The notes: generated by a model not told the origin, from the sequence alone. 64,000 nt of DNA from Salinigranum rubrum (GCF_002906575.1 NZ_CP026309.1:2790001-2854000), one strand, 5' to 3'; shown: positions 8,324-18,123, counted from the stretch's first letter. Program-made: numbers and translations.

Positions 8324-10195
8324 ATGACAGGCCTCTGTGGAGTTCTCGGTGACCCGAACCACCGAATCGACTCGATGGCGGAAGACCTCCGGTGGACCGG
8401 TCACGAGGAGACGACGACGTACGCCGACGCCGAGGTGGCGCTTCACAGTGCCGTCCATCCGGGCCGCGACCGGACACAGCCGGCGCGGACGCCGGACGGG
8501 ACGCTCGTGTGGGTCTCGGGGCAGGTGTGGGGCTGTGAACGGGCAGACGGCTACCGACCACGGTGTCAGTCGTCCGAGACGGCTGCCGAGTTCTGCGCAC
8601 GCGAGTACGCGGAGCGCGGAATCGAGTTCGTCGCGGGACTGAACGGGACCTTCGCCGGAGTCGTTTACGACCGGAACCGACGAGAGGTCCACCTCATCAC
8701 CGACCGACTCGGAACGCACCCGGTCTACTACGCGCGTCCGACGCCGGAGACGGTCGTGTTCTCGACGCTGATCCAGTCGCTCCCGGCACATCCAGCCGTC
8801 GACACCGAGTTCGACGTGGAGTACCTCTCCGAGTACTTCGCCACTGGCTCCGTCGGTGGCGTGAAGACACCGTTGACCGGTATCGAGGAACTACCCCCGT
8901 CGTCGGTGACGACAGTCCGTCTCGAGCGCGGTGAGATCGAGACGGACCGCTACTGGCGACCGCGGTTCGACCCGCTCGACAGACCGTTCTCGTACTTCGT
9001 CGACGAGTTCGTCGACCGGTTCGAGCGCATCCTCGACGAGCGGTTCGACCCCGAGACGCGGTACGGTCTGCTCCTGAGCGGTGGGAGCGACTCACGAGCC
9101 ATCCTGGCGGGAGCGGACCCCGACGTCGACATCCGCACGTACCACGCGAAGAGTTGGCGGAGCCGCGAAACGCAGATCACAGAGCGGGTGGCCGACGTCG
9201 CGGACCGGGAGCTACACACACTCCACCGTGACCGGGACACGCACCGACGGCTGTTGGACGCGGTCCCTCGGATGATGAACTTCACCGGCCGGTTCTGTGA
9301 GGCACACGTGCACGAGTTCGGTGACCAACTCCGCGAGGAGGTCGACGTGCTCGTCTCGGGGCTGGCTGCTGACACGCTGTTTCGAGACCACGCCTTCCCG
9401 GTCCCGTCGCTCCGGATCGGTCCCCTCGGGAGCGTGGACCTCCCGATGGCACAGCGAACGGAGAGTCTCGAGGAGTTTCTCAAACGACGCGACGCACCCC
9501 TCCCGGCGTACCTGGACACGAACCAGCGGCTGTCGGACATCCTGCGGCGAAACGTCACGACGGAAGGGGGACTCTCTCACCACGGGGTCGAGTGTCGCTC
9601 CGTCGACGAACTCGTCTTCTTCGACGACTTCTATCCGTTCTCCAACAAGTCCGACTTCTTCTTCCACGCGCTGAACGGCATGATGCCGCACTGGAGTCCG
9701 TTCTTCGACAACCGCCTCGTCGACCTCGCCCTTCGCATCCCCCTGAAACACCGGTCGCGACGGAACCTGATCGACGCGACGACGACCGAACTCGACGAGC
9801 GCCTCGGCGCGATTCCACACGGAAACACCGGCGTCCCGGTCGAGCAGTCGTTCCCGGTCGAATACGTCTGGCGGTACGCCAACCAGTTCCGGTGGAAGTT
9901 CCTGACCGGCGACGACACGCCGGCGGAACACCTCTCACACGGGCCGTGGATCAGCACGGAGGGACTCACCCGCTCACACGAGTTCGTCCCGGAGCGACTC
10001 CGGGAACGAGCGGACCGCATCGACAGCCTCCCGTTTCTCGACCGCGACGGAGCGTGGCGAAGCTATCAGGCCCATCTCGAGGGGGCGGACAACAGTTTCG
10101 AGCTGTACACACTGCTGTCGTTCCTCGAGATGCCCGTCGTCGAACGGGTGGCGGGCGAGACGCGGGAGTCGGCGCGGCCGGTCGAAGGCCGATAA
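8324..10195 (+). CDS. Asparagine synthase-like glutamine amidotransferase
   Basis: 623 residues with the two-domain layout of AsnB-family enzymes: an N-terminal class II glutaminase-like domain and a C-terminal ATP-pyrophosphatase domain with PP-loop LLSGGSDSRAIL (about residue 248). True AsnB begins Met-Cys so that Cys becomes the N-terminal nucleophile. Here the start is MTGLCGVLGD, which places Cys at position 5, so glutaminase activity would need unusual processing or is absent. No alternative start would put Cys second. At the head of a glycan locus, it may amidate a sugar acid or peptide moiety rather than make free asparagine. That role is inferred from position only. Confidence 0.78.
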   Translation: MTGLCGVLGDPNHRIDSMAEDLRWTGHEETTTYADAEVALHSAVHPGRDRTQPARTPDGTLVWVSGQVWGCERADGYRPRCQSSETAAEFCAREYAERGIEFVAGLNGTFAGVVYDRNRREVHLITDRLGTHPVYYARPTPETVVFSTLIQSLPAHPAVDTEFDVEYLSEYFATGSVGGVKTPLTGIEELPPSSVTTVRLERGEIETDRYWRPRFDPLDRPFSYFVDEFVDRFERILDERFDPETRYGLLLSGGSDSRAILAGADPDVDIRTYHAKSWRSRETQITERVADVADRELHTLHRDRDTHRRLLDAVPRMMNFTGRFCEAHVHEFGDQLREEVDVLVSGLAADTLFRDHAFPVPSLRIGPLGSVDLPMAQRTESLEEFLKRRDAPLPAYLDTNQRLSDILRRNVTTEGGLSHHGVECRSVDELVFFDDFYPFSNKSDFFFHALNGMMPHWSPFFDNRLVDLALRIPLKHRSRRNLIDATTTELDERLGAIPHGNTGVPVEQSFPVEYVWRYANQFRWKFLTGDDTPAEHLSHGPWISTEGLTRSHEFVPERLRERADRIDSLPFLDRDGAWRSYQAHLEGADNSFELYTLLSFLEMPVVERVAGETRESARPVEGR

Positions 10196-10335
10196 CGAGA
10201 CGGACGAGCCACGTGCGACGGCGGGGGCACACGGATTCGAAGCGGACGCCACGTGTTCGACTCCGGGGAGTGGCGGCACGAGAGGCGTTCGTTCGGAGCC
10301 TCGGCCGCTCAGTCGCTTTCGGTCGTTACGCGAAA

Positions 10336-10359
10336 TGATAATTTATGAAGTGATAATTT
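10336..10359 (+). repeat. Direct repeat TGATAATTT, two copies
   Basis: Perfect 9-base copies at 10336-10344 and 10351-10359 (15-base period) lie in an AT-rich patch about 120 bases before the beta-helix gene. This could be an operator or an upstream promoter element. Confidence 0.4.
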
Positions 10360-10476
10360 GGATTGTTGTGAAATTCAATATCGCTGTACGGATAGAACTT
10401 CAGGTCGTCCAGTTTCACTATTGGTATTGATATCCGGTGCAACAAAGATATATTCGGAGTGGAGAAGCGGGATAGT

Positions 10477-11811
10477 ATGGTTTCAGTCACAGACTACGGC
10501 GCGACGCCGAATGACGGTTCGGACTGCACGCAGGCGTTCCGCGATGCCTTCGATGCGGCCGGTGATAACGGAACGGTGACGGTACCCGAGGGGACGTTCA
10601 CCGTGAGTGCGACGTCGGGCGAATCGTACTCGGTCCTCCAGATCACGCCGGGACGTCTCGGTATCTCGTTGATCGGCGCGGGTCCCGACAAGACGCGTAT
10701 CCGGCTGACGGGCGGTCACACCCACAACCAGGTGTTCTGCAAGCACGAGGAGGACTACAACCACGACGGAGCGGTGTACCGCGACCTCACGCTGGACGGA
10801 AACGGCGCGAACCAGAACGACGACCCCGGGTTCGGCGTGCTCTTGCAGTCGCAGGGGGACAACGACATGCTGTTCGAGAACGTCCGCTTCGAGGACTGGA
10901 CGACCAACGGACTCACCATGCTCGGCGGCGGCTGGACCGCGCGCGACTGCAGCTTCGTCGACAACGGCGTCGGTGCCGACAAGGTCGCAAAACGCGACGG
11001 CCACGGAATCGCCGTCAACGAGGGGGCAGGCTCGAACGTGCTCATCGAACGGTGTTACTTCACGGGCATGACCGGCACGTCGGTCGACGTGCAGGACACC
11101 CACGCCGGGCTCGTCACCATGCGCAAATGTGTCGTCGATGGAACCGAGTACGGGGCGAAGCTCAACCCCGGCTCGGGCGAGTTCCACATCGACAACTGCC
11201 TGTTCAAGAACATCCCGAACCAGGGGATCTACTACATCCCGTCCGGGGACTACGTGGGGACGCTTCGGATCACCCAGAGCCGATTCGAGAACATCGGCTG
11301 GCCCGCCATCGACATGCCCTCGCCGTGTACGTACAAAGGGGGCGACATCGTGATCGAGAACTGTAATTCGGGCGACTACCGCAACGGCGCGTGGTACGAC
11401 CGGAACAGCGCCTCCGTCGACCTCACTCGGATCGCCGTCCACGACACCAAGTACGGTGGCGCGGTGCAGTTCGAGAGCGGGGCGAGCGGTTCGATCGACG
11501 AACTCATACACAGCAACAACAGCGGTGGGATCGGGGACCTGAGCGGCGTCTCCGTCTCGACGACCACGAAGTCCGGGTCGATCAGCGTCAGCACCCCGAC
11601 GGCCAGCGACGTCGGTGTCTACGCCGTCGACAGCTCAGACGGGAGCTCCGGGGACGGGTCCGGGTCCTCCTACAAGAGCGCCGACCAGTACGGGGCGTAC
11701 CAGACTCCCAAGGCGGGGCAACTCGACTGGCACATCCCGCTCAACGAGAACTTCGATTCGATCGGCACCGAAGTGCGCGAACTCGCAAAGCGCATCGAAG
11801 AACTCGAATAA
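10477..11811 (+). CDS. Right-handed parallel beta-helix protein (pectate-lyase-like)
   Basis: 444 residues from the ATG at 10477. The N-terminus VSVTDYGATPNDGSDCTQAF is the entry motif of pectate-lyase-superfamily or glycosyl hydrolase 28-type beta-helices. The body carries repeated coils rich in Asn/Gly/Phe (LFENVRFEDW, NVLIERCYFTG, EFHIDNCLFKN). After a Ser/Gly linker, the C-terminus LDWHIPLNENFDSIG plus a short Leu/Glu heptad looks like an oligomerisation tail as in trimeric fibre proteins. No signal peptide is visible, which is odd for a polysaccharide-acting protein. It is a clear paralogue of the protein encoded at 23275-24616: both contain FEN.GWPA.D.PSP near the end. Confidence 0.78.
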   Translation: MVSVTDYGATPNDGSDCTQAFRDAFDAAGDNGTVTVPEGTFTVSATSGESYSVLQITPGRLGISLIGAGPDKTRIRLTGGHTHNQVFCKHEEDYNHDGAVYRDLTLDGNGANQNDDPGFGVLLQSQGDNDMLFENVRFEDWTTNGLTMLGGGWTARDCSFVDNGVGADKVAKRDGHGIAVNEGAGSNVLIERCYFTGMTGTSVDVQDTHAGLVTMRKCVVDGTEYGAKLNPGSGEFHIDNCLFKNIPNQGIYYIPSGDYVGTLRITQSRFENIGWPAIDMPSPCTYKGGDIVIENCNSGDYRNGAWYDRNSASVDLTRIAVHDTKYGGAVQFESGASGSIDELIHSNNSGGIGDLSGVSVSTTTKSGSISVSTPTASDVGVYAVDSSDGSSGDGSGSSYKSADQYGAYQTPKAGQLDWHIPLNENFDSIGTEVRELAKRIEELE

Positions 11812-11992
11812 CGGTCCACTCATCTCTCCCCCTCGCCCGGCGGCGGCGCTCGTGGGGAGACGTTTCTGGGTGCGGAGCCACGCTGCGGAGCCACGGGCGT
11901 TCGCTGTGAGCGCCCTCACCGCAGGCGCTCGCGCGCCGTCAGTTCACGCGAACGCGCCGACGACCCACGCGAACGCGCCGACGACCCGTGAC

Positions 11993-13792
11993 CTACCGGT
12001 TTGCGTCTACGGACACCGTGAACGTGTTCTCCCCGCGACTGTAGGTCATCTCTAACGCATCGCGTTCGTGCACGACGCCGAACCTCGGGAAGTACGGTGT
12101 CCGCCGGAGCTCCGTGGGAACGTCGTCGTCGACCCGCACGGTTCCGAGTGTGTCGCCCGACTGCCGCGAGATTCGGAACGCGCCACTGCCGTCGGGGTCG
12201 ACGCGCGTGTCGGGATGGAAGTGGAGACGGGAACTGATCCGTTGGTCCACGTCACCGGTGATGGTGTCCGAGACGGTCCACAGCCCCGGTTCCGCGGAGA
12301 TTGCTCGTGTATGTCGGATCGACCGCGAAGACCAGCCGGGACACCGGTACTGGCCGACGAACCGGCCCTCCTCGGGGTCGTACGAGACGACCTCGGGTTC
12401 GACACGCGCACCCATGAGGTACTGGCCGCCGACCTCGATCGGTCCGGAGGCGCCGACCTGGACCGTGTTGTGTGCGCGCGCGCTTCGCGCGTAGATGCGT
12501 CGGTCGTCCGCGGTGTACTGGTAGACGCCCGTGTCGGTGAGCACCCGCTGTCCGTCGAGCCACAGCATGATACTCAGAAGGTCCACGTGCGAGTGCCCCG
12601 GGAGGTGCGGCGGGCCGACCGCACCCCCGTCGACGAGCATCCGGTCGTCACCGGTGCCGAGCCAGTAGTAGCCCGTCGCCGCCAGTTCACGGTGACCCGA
12701 GGGTGAGATGGACTGGGCGTCGGCGTACCGCAACACCTCCGTGAGCGCGAGCATCTCGTCGAAGACGGCGTCGTTCAGGAGGGGTATCCGTTCGTCGGGC
12801 GGCGAGAGCGTTCGGAGGAACGCGGTCGCATCCCGGGCCGTCCGCCGAACGGCCGGGGGAACCGGCCGCCCGTAGCGGTCGAGGAGGTCGACGGCGGTGA
12901 GGTATCGTGTGAGAACCATGACGTGATACATCGGGCTCCGCTCGAAGTGCCCGCCGTCCGAGAGGAACTGCGTCTCCGCGGTCTCACAGAGCACCGTCAG
13001 ACCGGTCTGAAGCCAGTCGCGGTTGTCGTCGAACACCAAGCCGGCCATGAGGAGCGCGACGGCGTTCTCGACGAGGTGGTTCCCGCCGACGCCGTGTTCG
13101 ACGTGGTTCCGGAGGAAGAGCGCGTTCTTGTAGAGGAACGTCAGGAGATACCCACGCGAGGCCAACATGTCGTGGGCTGCGAGCCACGCACAGTACCGAC
13201 ACAGATGCATGATCCGGAGCGAGACCGCGTGTGGGATCCAGTCGCGCCGGAGGTAGTCGGGCGAGCCGATCTCTGTGGTGGAGATGAACGCCCGGAGCCA
13301 CGGATCGAGGGTGTTCGAGACGACCGCCGGGTCCCGAGCCGGTTCCTCGTCGCCGAAGACGAACCAGGAGAGCACTTCGAGCGACTGATACTTCAGCCAC
13401 CAGAGGAGCGGGACGTCGGTGAGCTGGTCGTCGTCCCAATCGATCGTCAGGTCCGACGCGAGCCGGACCTCCTCGCCCAGGAACGCCAGCCGGCCCTCGG
13501 AGAACTCCGCGAGGCGCGACCGGGACGACACCCTGGTCCGCGGTTCGAGACAGTCGCGGAGGAGGTCACTGTTGTCTGCCACCCCGGCGAACGAGACGCG
13601 AAGCGTCCCCGGCACCCGGCGCTCGTACCGGTCGTCGAAGTCGACAGGGAGCCGCGGCAGGACCGCGTGTCTGGCCTTCCGTTCGAGGACACCGGCGAGT
13701 TGGCGAGGCTGTAACCGTGAGACCGTCTGGAGGCCCAGTCTGGCGGTCGTGAGCGGGCCGTGTCGGGCGACGTCCGGATTCGTGTCGGTCAT
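11993..13792 (-). CDS. Heparinase II/III-like polysaccharide lyase family protein
   Basis: 599 residues. An N-terminal (alpha/alpha) toroid-type helical region is followed by a beta-rich C-terminal domain, as in heparinase II/III and alginate-lyase-like proteins. Recognisable pieces are WLKYQSLEVLSW, GNHLVENAVALL, the conserved FERSPMYHVM and, in the C-terminal part, LPGHSHVDLLSIML with its His. Such genes sit in many exopolysaccharide clusters and are thought to trim or edit the polymer. No signal peptide is visible, so its site of action is unclear. It is followed on the same strand by glycosyltransferase genes. Family assignment is firm; substrate is unknown. Confidence 0.82.
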   Translation of the reverse strand: MTDTNPDVARHGPLTTARLGLQTVSRLQPRQLAGVLERKARHAVLPRLPVDFDDRYERRVPGTLRVSFAGVADNSDLLRDCLEPRTRVSSRSRLAEFSEGRLAFLGEEVRLASDLTIDWDDDQLTDVPLLWWLKYQSLEVLSWFVFGDEEPARDPAVVSNTLDPWLRAFISTTEIGSPDYLRRDWIPHAVSLRIMHLCRYCAWLAAHDMLASRGYLLTFLYKNALFLRNHVEHGVGGNHLVENAVALLMAGLVFDDNRDWLQTGLTVLCETAETQFLSDGGHFERSPMYHVMVLTRYLTAVDLLDRYGRPVPPAVRRTARDATAFLRTLSPPDERIPLLNDAVFDEMLALTEVLRYADAQSISPSGHRELAATGYYWLGTGDDRMLVDGGAVGPPHLPGHSHVDLLSIMLWLDGQRVLTDTGVYQYTADDRRIYARSARAHNTVQVGASGPIEVGGQYLMGARVEPEVVSYDPEEGRFVGQYRCPGWSSRSIRHTRAISAEPGLWTVSDTITGDVDQRISSRLHFHPDTRVDPDGSGAFRISRQSGDTLGTVRVDDDVPTELRRTPYFPRFGVVHERDALEMTYSRGENTFTVSVDANR

Positions 13793-13940
13793 GCTGGGTT
13801 GTGAAACGGCAAGGGGCTGTCGTCACCGGGTCGGCCGGTCACGCGGTCGGTGTCGTCCGCGCCCGTCGGGGTCGGTTCGGCAATGCTCACGGCGCGTCCG
13901 CACACCCGTTCGAGAAGGGGCCGTCGGTCACGCGGACGCC

Positions 13941-15158
13941 TCATTCGAGAGCCGCCTCGTGCAGTCGGCGGACGCGTCGCGCGTGTCCGTCCCACGTCCA
14001 CTCGTTCTCTCGAAGTCGGTCGTGTCCGCGTCGCCCCATCTCGCCCAGCCGTTCCCGGTCTTCGGTCAGTCGCGTGAGTTCAGCTTCGAGCGCGTCGACG
14101 TCCCCCGGCGGAATCAGGACGCCGGTCTCGCCGTCGACCACCTGCTCGGAGACGCCTCCGACGGGCGTGGCGAGCACCGCGGTTTCGCTCGCCATCGCCT
14201 CGTAGATGACGGTCGGGCGTCCCTCCGCGTGGCTCGGGAGGACCAACAGATCGGCGACAGCGTACCACTGTCGGAGCTTCGCCGTGGATATCCCGGTACG
14301 CACGGCCCCCGCGGGGCTCCGACTCTCCGACACGGCGGCTCGGAGGTCGGACTCCATCTCGCCGCCGGAGCCCACGAAGACGAATTCGGTGTTCGTCAGG
14401 TCGAGCGTCGGGAGCACCTCGACGAGTTCGCCCACGCCCTTCCGCTCGATGAACTGGCCGACGAACAGGACGACGGTCGTCTCCGGATCGATCCCGAGTT
14501 CCCGCCGCAGTGTGGCCTCCTCTTCTGTCGGGAAGTTCTCCGGGTCAGCACCGATCGGGACCGTCGATACCTTGGCGGCGTCGGTGTGCTGTCGGGCTTT
14601 CTCCGCGAGCGCGTCGCTGACACACAGGACGCCCGTCGCCTCGTCCAGCGTCTCTCGGACCTGCTTGCGGACGTCGGACGCGAGGTCGTCGAAGTCGTTG
14701 AGGATCGCGCCGTGTCCGACCACGAACAGCGGCAGGTCGTGCTCCCGGCAGTAGGGGAGCATCCCGTAGCCGTCGAGGTAGATGTGACACGCGTGGACGA
14801 CGTCGGGAACGTCGAACGTGCGCTCCACGTACGGCGGCACGCGCTTGGCGAACGACCGCCCCGCGTGCCCGTAAAAGAGGCGCTTGGGGAGGAGGTACCA
14901 AAAGCGCGGCAGATGCGTCTCGTACGACCCCCACTCTTCGACTCGTGGCAACTCGCTGTACTCGGAGTACGGCCCCACCGGCGGGGCGAACGGGCGGGGG
15001 GAGACGGCGTCGAGCGAGACGTCGGTCTCGGCGAGAGACGACAGGATCCGCTGGTTGAACAGCCCCTGGTAGGGGTTCACCGAATCCGGGTGGTTCACTG
15101 CACTCGCGACTATCGAGTACATTCGTTCTCCGTTGTCGGGTGACGTGTGGGAGGGCAT
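13941..15158 (-). CDS. Glycosyltransferase family 4 (GT-B fold)
   Basis: 405 residues from ATG 15158; MYSIVASAVN at 15122 is an alternative start. Two Rossmann-like domains are present, with the C-terminal donor-binding half showing VVLFVGQFIERKGVGELVE and the E-x7-E type motif HAEGRPTVIYEAMA followed by TPVGG. These are the hallmarks of GT4 retaining nucleotide-sugar transferases. It likely adds one sugar to the lipid-linked repeat unit on the cytoplasmic face. Its neighbours on the same strand are a DUF1616 protein, another GT4 and a flippase, forming one assembly block. Confidence 0.88.
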   Translation of the reverse strand: MPSHTSPDNGERMYSIVASAVNHPDSVNPYQGLFNQRILSSLAETDVSLDAVSPRPFAPPVGPYSEYSELPRVEEWGSYETHLPRFWYLLPKRLFYGHAGRSFAKRVPPYVERTFDVPDVVHACHIYLDGYGMLPYCREHDLPLFVVGHGAILNDFDDLASDVRKQVRETLDEATGVLCVSDALAEKARQHTDAAKVSTVPIGADPENFPTEEEATLRRELGIDPETTVVLFVGQFIERKGVGELVEVLPTLDLTNTEFVFVGSGGEMESDLRAAVSESRSPAGAVRTGISTAKLRQWYAVADLLVLPSHAEGRPTVIYEAMASETAVLATPVGGVSEQVVDGETGVLIPPGDVDALEAELTRLTEDRERLGEMGRRGHDRLRENEWTWDGHARRVRRLHEAALE

Positions 15159-15346
15159 AAACGGTTCGTGCTTCGGATCGGAGCCTGTCTCCTCGGCGGG
15201 CGTCGAAGCCGTCGACGGGTGGCGTCCGTCGCCCGGGCGCGCGGATCACACGACACGGGAGACGTGCTCCGTACGCTGGGTGTTCAGCGCCTCGTCCGCG
15301 GCGTCGGTGTGGCGTCTCTGCTGCGGTGCGTTCGGGGGAACCGGGG

Positions 15347-16354
15347 TCATCTGTTGACGTCGACCCAGATGTGGACCGTTCGGTACGCGTTCTCCGTGGT
15401 CGGGGTGGCCGGTGGCTGACCCTTGTAGAGGAGGTACGTGAGACGGAGGTCCTCCCCGTAAAAGGCCGGTGTCACGACGTGTTCCTGCCGCCAGGACTCG
15501 TTGTGTTCGAGGGTCGTGCTGAACCGGTCGACCTCCTCGCGCAGGAGCAACGTCCGCGAACCGTCCCGGTCTTCGATGCGCTGAAGCTGTACGACGACCG
15601 TGTACGAGACGGTGCGGTGCTCCTGATTCGTCAGCCCCACGTAGAGCGTCGCCTCGTCGTCCGGCCCGAGTTCGGAGGGGTAGTCGTCGGCGACGAACTC
15701 CCCCGTTTCGGGGTCGCGCGTCTGGAGATAGAGCGCGGTGAACCGCTCTCCGGGTTGGGGAGCCACGACCGCGTACGCCACACCGGTCGCGGCCAGCACC
15801 AGCCCCACGACGAGCACGACGTTGACGATCCGATCCGTCGACGAGTCCGGCCGCGCGATCCACGCGGTCGCGTCCGTCACGGAGGCGAGGGTGACACCGA
15901 ATCGGTCGTCGCGAGGGAGGCGGAGGCGGCGAACCAGACCGATCCCGGCGAGTAGCAGCGACAGACCGGCGATGGTCGGAATCACCGTCCCCAGCTGTAC
16001 CCCTTGGGGCATGAAGTTCAGCAACAGCCCGATCAACGGGACGACCGCAACACTCAGGCCGAGCGACAACACGACGCGTTCCGCCGTCGTGATCCGACTC
16101 CGTGAGACCAGCTGACGGGTGGCGTCGAGGCCGAAGCCCTGGTGCGTGGTCTCTCGGCTCGTCTTCGGGAACAGCGCCGCGGTGAGAGCCGCGCCGGGCA
16201 CGACGAAGATAAACAAAATACCGAGAAAGACGTGCAGCGGTGACCCGACGAGACCCGTGTCGGGCGCGAGCGACACGGCGGCTCCCGCGGCGGCGACGAC
16301 GGCGACCCCGAGAATATCGAGGGGCCAGCCGCCGCCGTTCGAACTCGCGTTCAT
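15347..16354 (-). CDS. DUF1616-type membrane protein
   Basis: 335 residues. Four helices occupy the N-terminal half (starting GWPLDILGVAVVAAAG), a fifth lies near residue 195, and a C-terminal extracytoplasmic beta-rich domain of about 120 residues follows, containing GERFTALYLQTRDPETGEFV. This architecture matches DUF1616 proteins, which recur in archaeal surface-glycan clusters. Molecular function is not known. The motif PGAALTAALFP after helix 2 is typical of the family. It lies between two GT4 genes in the same orientation, so a role in glycan assembly is inferred. Confidence 0.75.
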   Translation of the reverse strand: MNASSNGGGWPLDILGVAVVAAAGAAVSLAPDTGLVGSPLHVFLGILFIFVVPGAALTAALFPKTSRETTHQGFGLDATRQLVSRSRITTAERVVLSLGLSVAVVPLIGLLLNFMPQGVQLGTVIPTIAGLSLLLAGIGLVRRLRLPRDDRFGVTLASVTDATAWIARPDSSTDRIVNVVLVVGLVLAATGVAYAVVAPQPGERFTALYLQTRDPETGEFVADDYPSELGPDDEATLYVGLTNQEHRTVSYTVVVQLQRIEDRDGSRTLLLREEVDRFSTTLEHNESWRQEHVVTPAFYGEDLRLTYLLYKGQPPATPTTENAYRTVHIWVDVNR

Positions 16355-16500
16355 ACTCCGACAAGGACGTCTCGGCTGTATTAATCAACCGATTGCTCCT
16401 GTGCTGTGAGTCGATGCGACCCGTCGCCAGCGTCGGACCGCGGCCCGCACCGGTCCGCACGGGCGCCGGGCGACGCGCGGTGTCACGCCGGCCGCCGTCG

Positions 16501-17721
16501 TCACGTCTTCTCGTCGACAGCGGCGTTCAGTTCGTCGCTCAGCCGCTCGGCGATCCTGTCGCGCGTGTACCGGTCGAGGACGTACTCGTGGCCCCGCTCG
16601 GCCAGTTCGGTTCGGTACGCGTCGTCGGCCAGCAGCGCGTCGATGGCCTCGGCGATCCGATCGGGGTCGTTCTCGACGTGGACGCCGCCGCCGGAGTCCT
16701 CGACGAACTGCCGGAGGTGACTCCCCCCGGTCGCGAGCACCGGGAGGCCGCACGCCAGGTACTCGTACACCTTCGTGGGCATCGCGTACTCCAGCGCCTC
16801 GGTGTCTTTCAGCGGGGCGACGCCGACCGTCGCCTCGTTGAGAATCTCCGGGACCTGCTGGCGGGGGACGAGTCCGGTGAACTCGATGCGGCCGTTCAGC
16901 GAGAGCTCATCGGCGAGGGTCTTCAGCTCCGGCTCGACGTCCCCGCTCCCGACGAGTCGCAGGACGGCCTCGTCGCTCGATATCCGCGCCATCGCTCGGA
17001 CGCACGCGTGGAGGTCCTGCGCGGTGCCGATGTTCCCCGTGTAGACGATCACCGGACGCTCGTCCGTGCCGGTCGGGTAGAAGTCGTCGATGTCGACACC
17101 GTTCGGTATCAACACGGTCTTGTGCTCGAGCCCGGGGCCGTAGGTCTCTTCGAGCACCTCGGTCGTCGCATCGGTCGTGACGCTGATCCTGTCGGCCGTC
17201 CGCAACGCGAACCGTTGGAACCGCCGGGCCGCTCGCTCGGGCACACTCCCCTCGGCGATGTGTCCCAGCGCGACCGCGGCGTCGATCCAGAGGTCCCTGA
17301 CGTCGGCTATCCACGGCGTCCCCAGCATCGACAGGACGATGCCCGGGAGTTCGGTCGTGATCGGCGGACTCGACGTGACGACGATGTCGTACCGCCCCCG
17401 GTTGCGGAGGAGCCACCACAGCGCGTGCAGGGTGAAGACGAGGAAGTACGCGAGCCGATTGACGATGCTCGGGTCGTTCGTCCGTGGCTGCCACGTCCAG
17501 AACCGGTGGACGGTGATCCCCTCGTCGGACTCGGTCGTGTGCCACGACCGCGACCGTTCGAACTCGCCGAACGGGTAGGACTTCACCGGTGACAGCACGG
17601 TGACGTCCCAGCCGTGTTCTCGGAGGTTCGTCGCTGTGTCGCGGATGCGGGAGGCGTTCCCCCCCTGCTCGGGCGGGTAGCGCTGCGAGACGAAGACGAC
17701 GTGGCGCGTGTCGCCGGACAT
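16501..17721 (-). CDS. Glycosyltransferase family 4 (GT-B fold)
   Basis: 406 residues from the ATG at 17721; upstream in-frame codons give a low-complexity Ser/Pro stretch and are rejected. The N-terminus VVFVSQRYPPEQGGNASRI is typical of WbuB/FnlA-cluster-like GT4 enzymes that first engage the acceptor. The C-terminal half has VIVYTGNIGTAQDLH and PTKVYEYLACGLPVLATG, the donor-binding E-x7-E region. It probably transfers a sugar to a lipid-linked intermediate. The start is one base after the stop of a tiny upstream frame (17723-17947), suggesting possible coupling. Confidence 0.88.
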   Translation of the reverse strand: MSGDTRHVVFVSQRYPPEQGGNASRIRDTATNLREHGWDVTVLSPVKSYPFGEFERSRSWHTTESDEGITVHRFWTWQPRTNDPSIVNRLAYFLVFTLHALWWLLRNRGRYDIVVTSSPPITTELPGIVLSMLGTPWIADVRDLWIDAAVALGHIAEGSVPERAARRFQRFALRTADRISVTTDATTEVLEETYGPGLEHKTVLIPNGVDIDDFYPTGTDERPVIVYTGNIGTAQDLHACVRAMARISSDEAVLRLVGSGDVEPELKTLADELSLNGRIEFTGLVPRQQVPEILNEATVGVAPLKDTEALEYAMPTKVYEYLACGLPVLATGGSHLRQFVEDSGGGVHVENDPDRIAEAIDALLADDAYRTELAERGHEYVLDRYTRDRIAERLSDELNAAVDEKT

Positions 17722-17722
17722 G

Positions 17723-17947
17723 TCAGGTCCGGGTGCGGCGGAAGCCCACACTCTCGAATCGGTCGACGGTCCAGGCGGTACCGACGCACGGGAGGCCGGA
17801 TTCGTCCGGACAGTCGCTCCCGCGTTCGAGCCGTTCGATGACCGCCTCTGAGGAACCGTTCCCAATGACACCGCGGCCGTGGTTCGCCGAAATCGCGGCC
17901 GTCGGAGGGCTGGCGCAGCCGGGACCGTGAACGTAGACTGTACTCAT
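17723..17947 (-). CDS. Possible small Cys-containing protein
   Basis: A 74-codon frame starting MSTVYVHGPGC and ending one base before the GT4 start. It has three Cys (11, 46, 53) and no recognised family. The tight junction argues for translation. The composition and the lack of recognised homology argue against. Treat as tentative. Confidence 0.25.
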   Translation of the reverse strand: MSTVYVHGPGCASPPTAAISANHGRGVIGNGSSEAVIERLERGSDCPDESGLPCVGTAWTVDRFESVGFRRTRT

Positions 17948-18123
17948 TCGTCTCCCGCTAGGTGTGACCCCAACTTAATCCGTCCGAGATAGCTTCGCGT
18001 ACACCGACGGACTGTGACAATCTCAATGACGAGTGCGCGCACGCGCGCATCCGCGCGACCGTTCGTCGACGGACGCGCCCGAAACGGTCCGCAGGAGTCG
18101 ACCCGACCGGGAGAGCTGCCCGC

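Noticed and set aside
13419-15143. A 574-codon plus-strand frame across the heparinase-like and GT4 genes
   Set aside because: It runs antisense to two genes with recognisable motifs and across their intergenic gap; composition is not protein-like.
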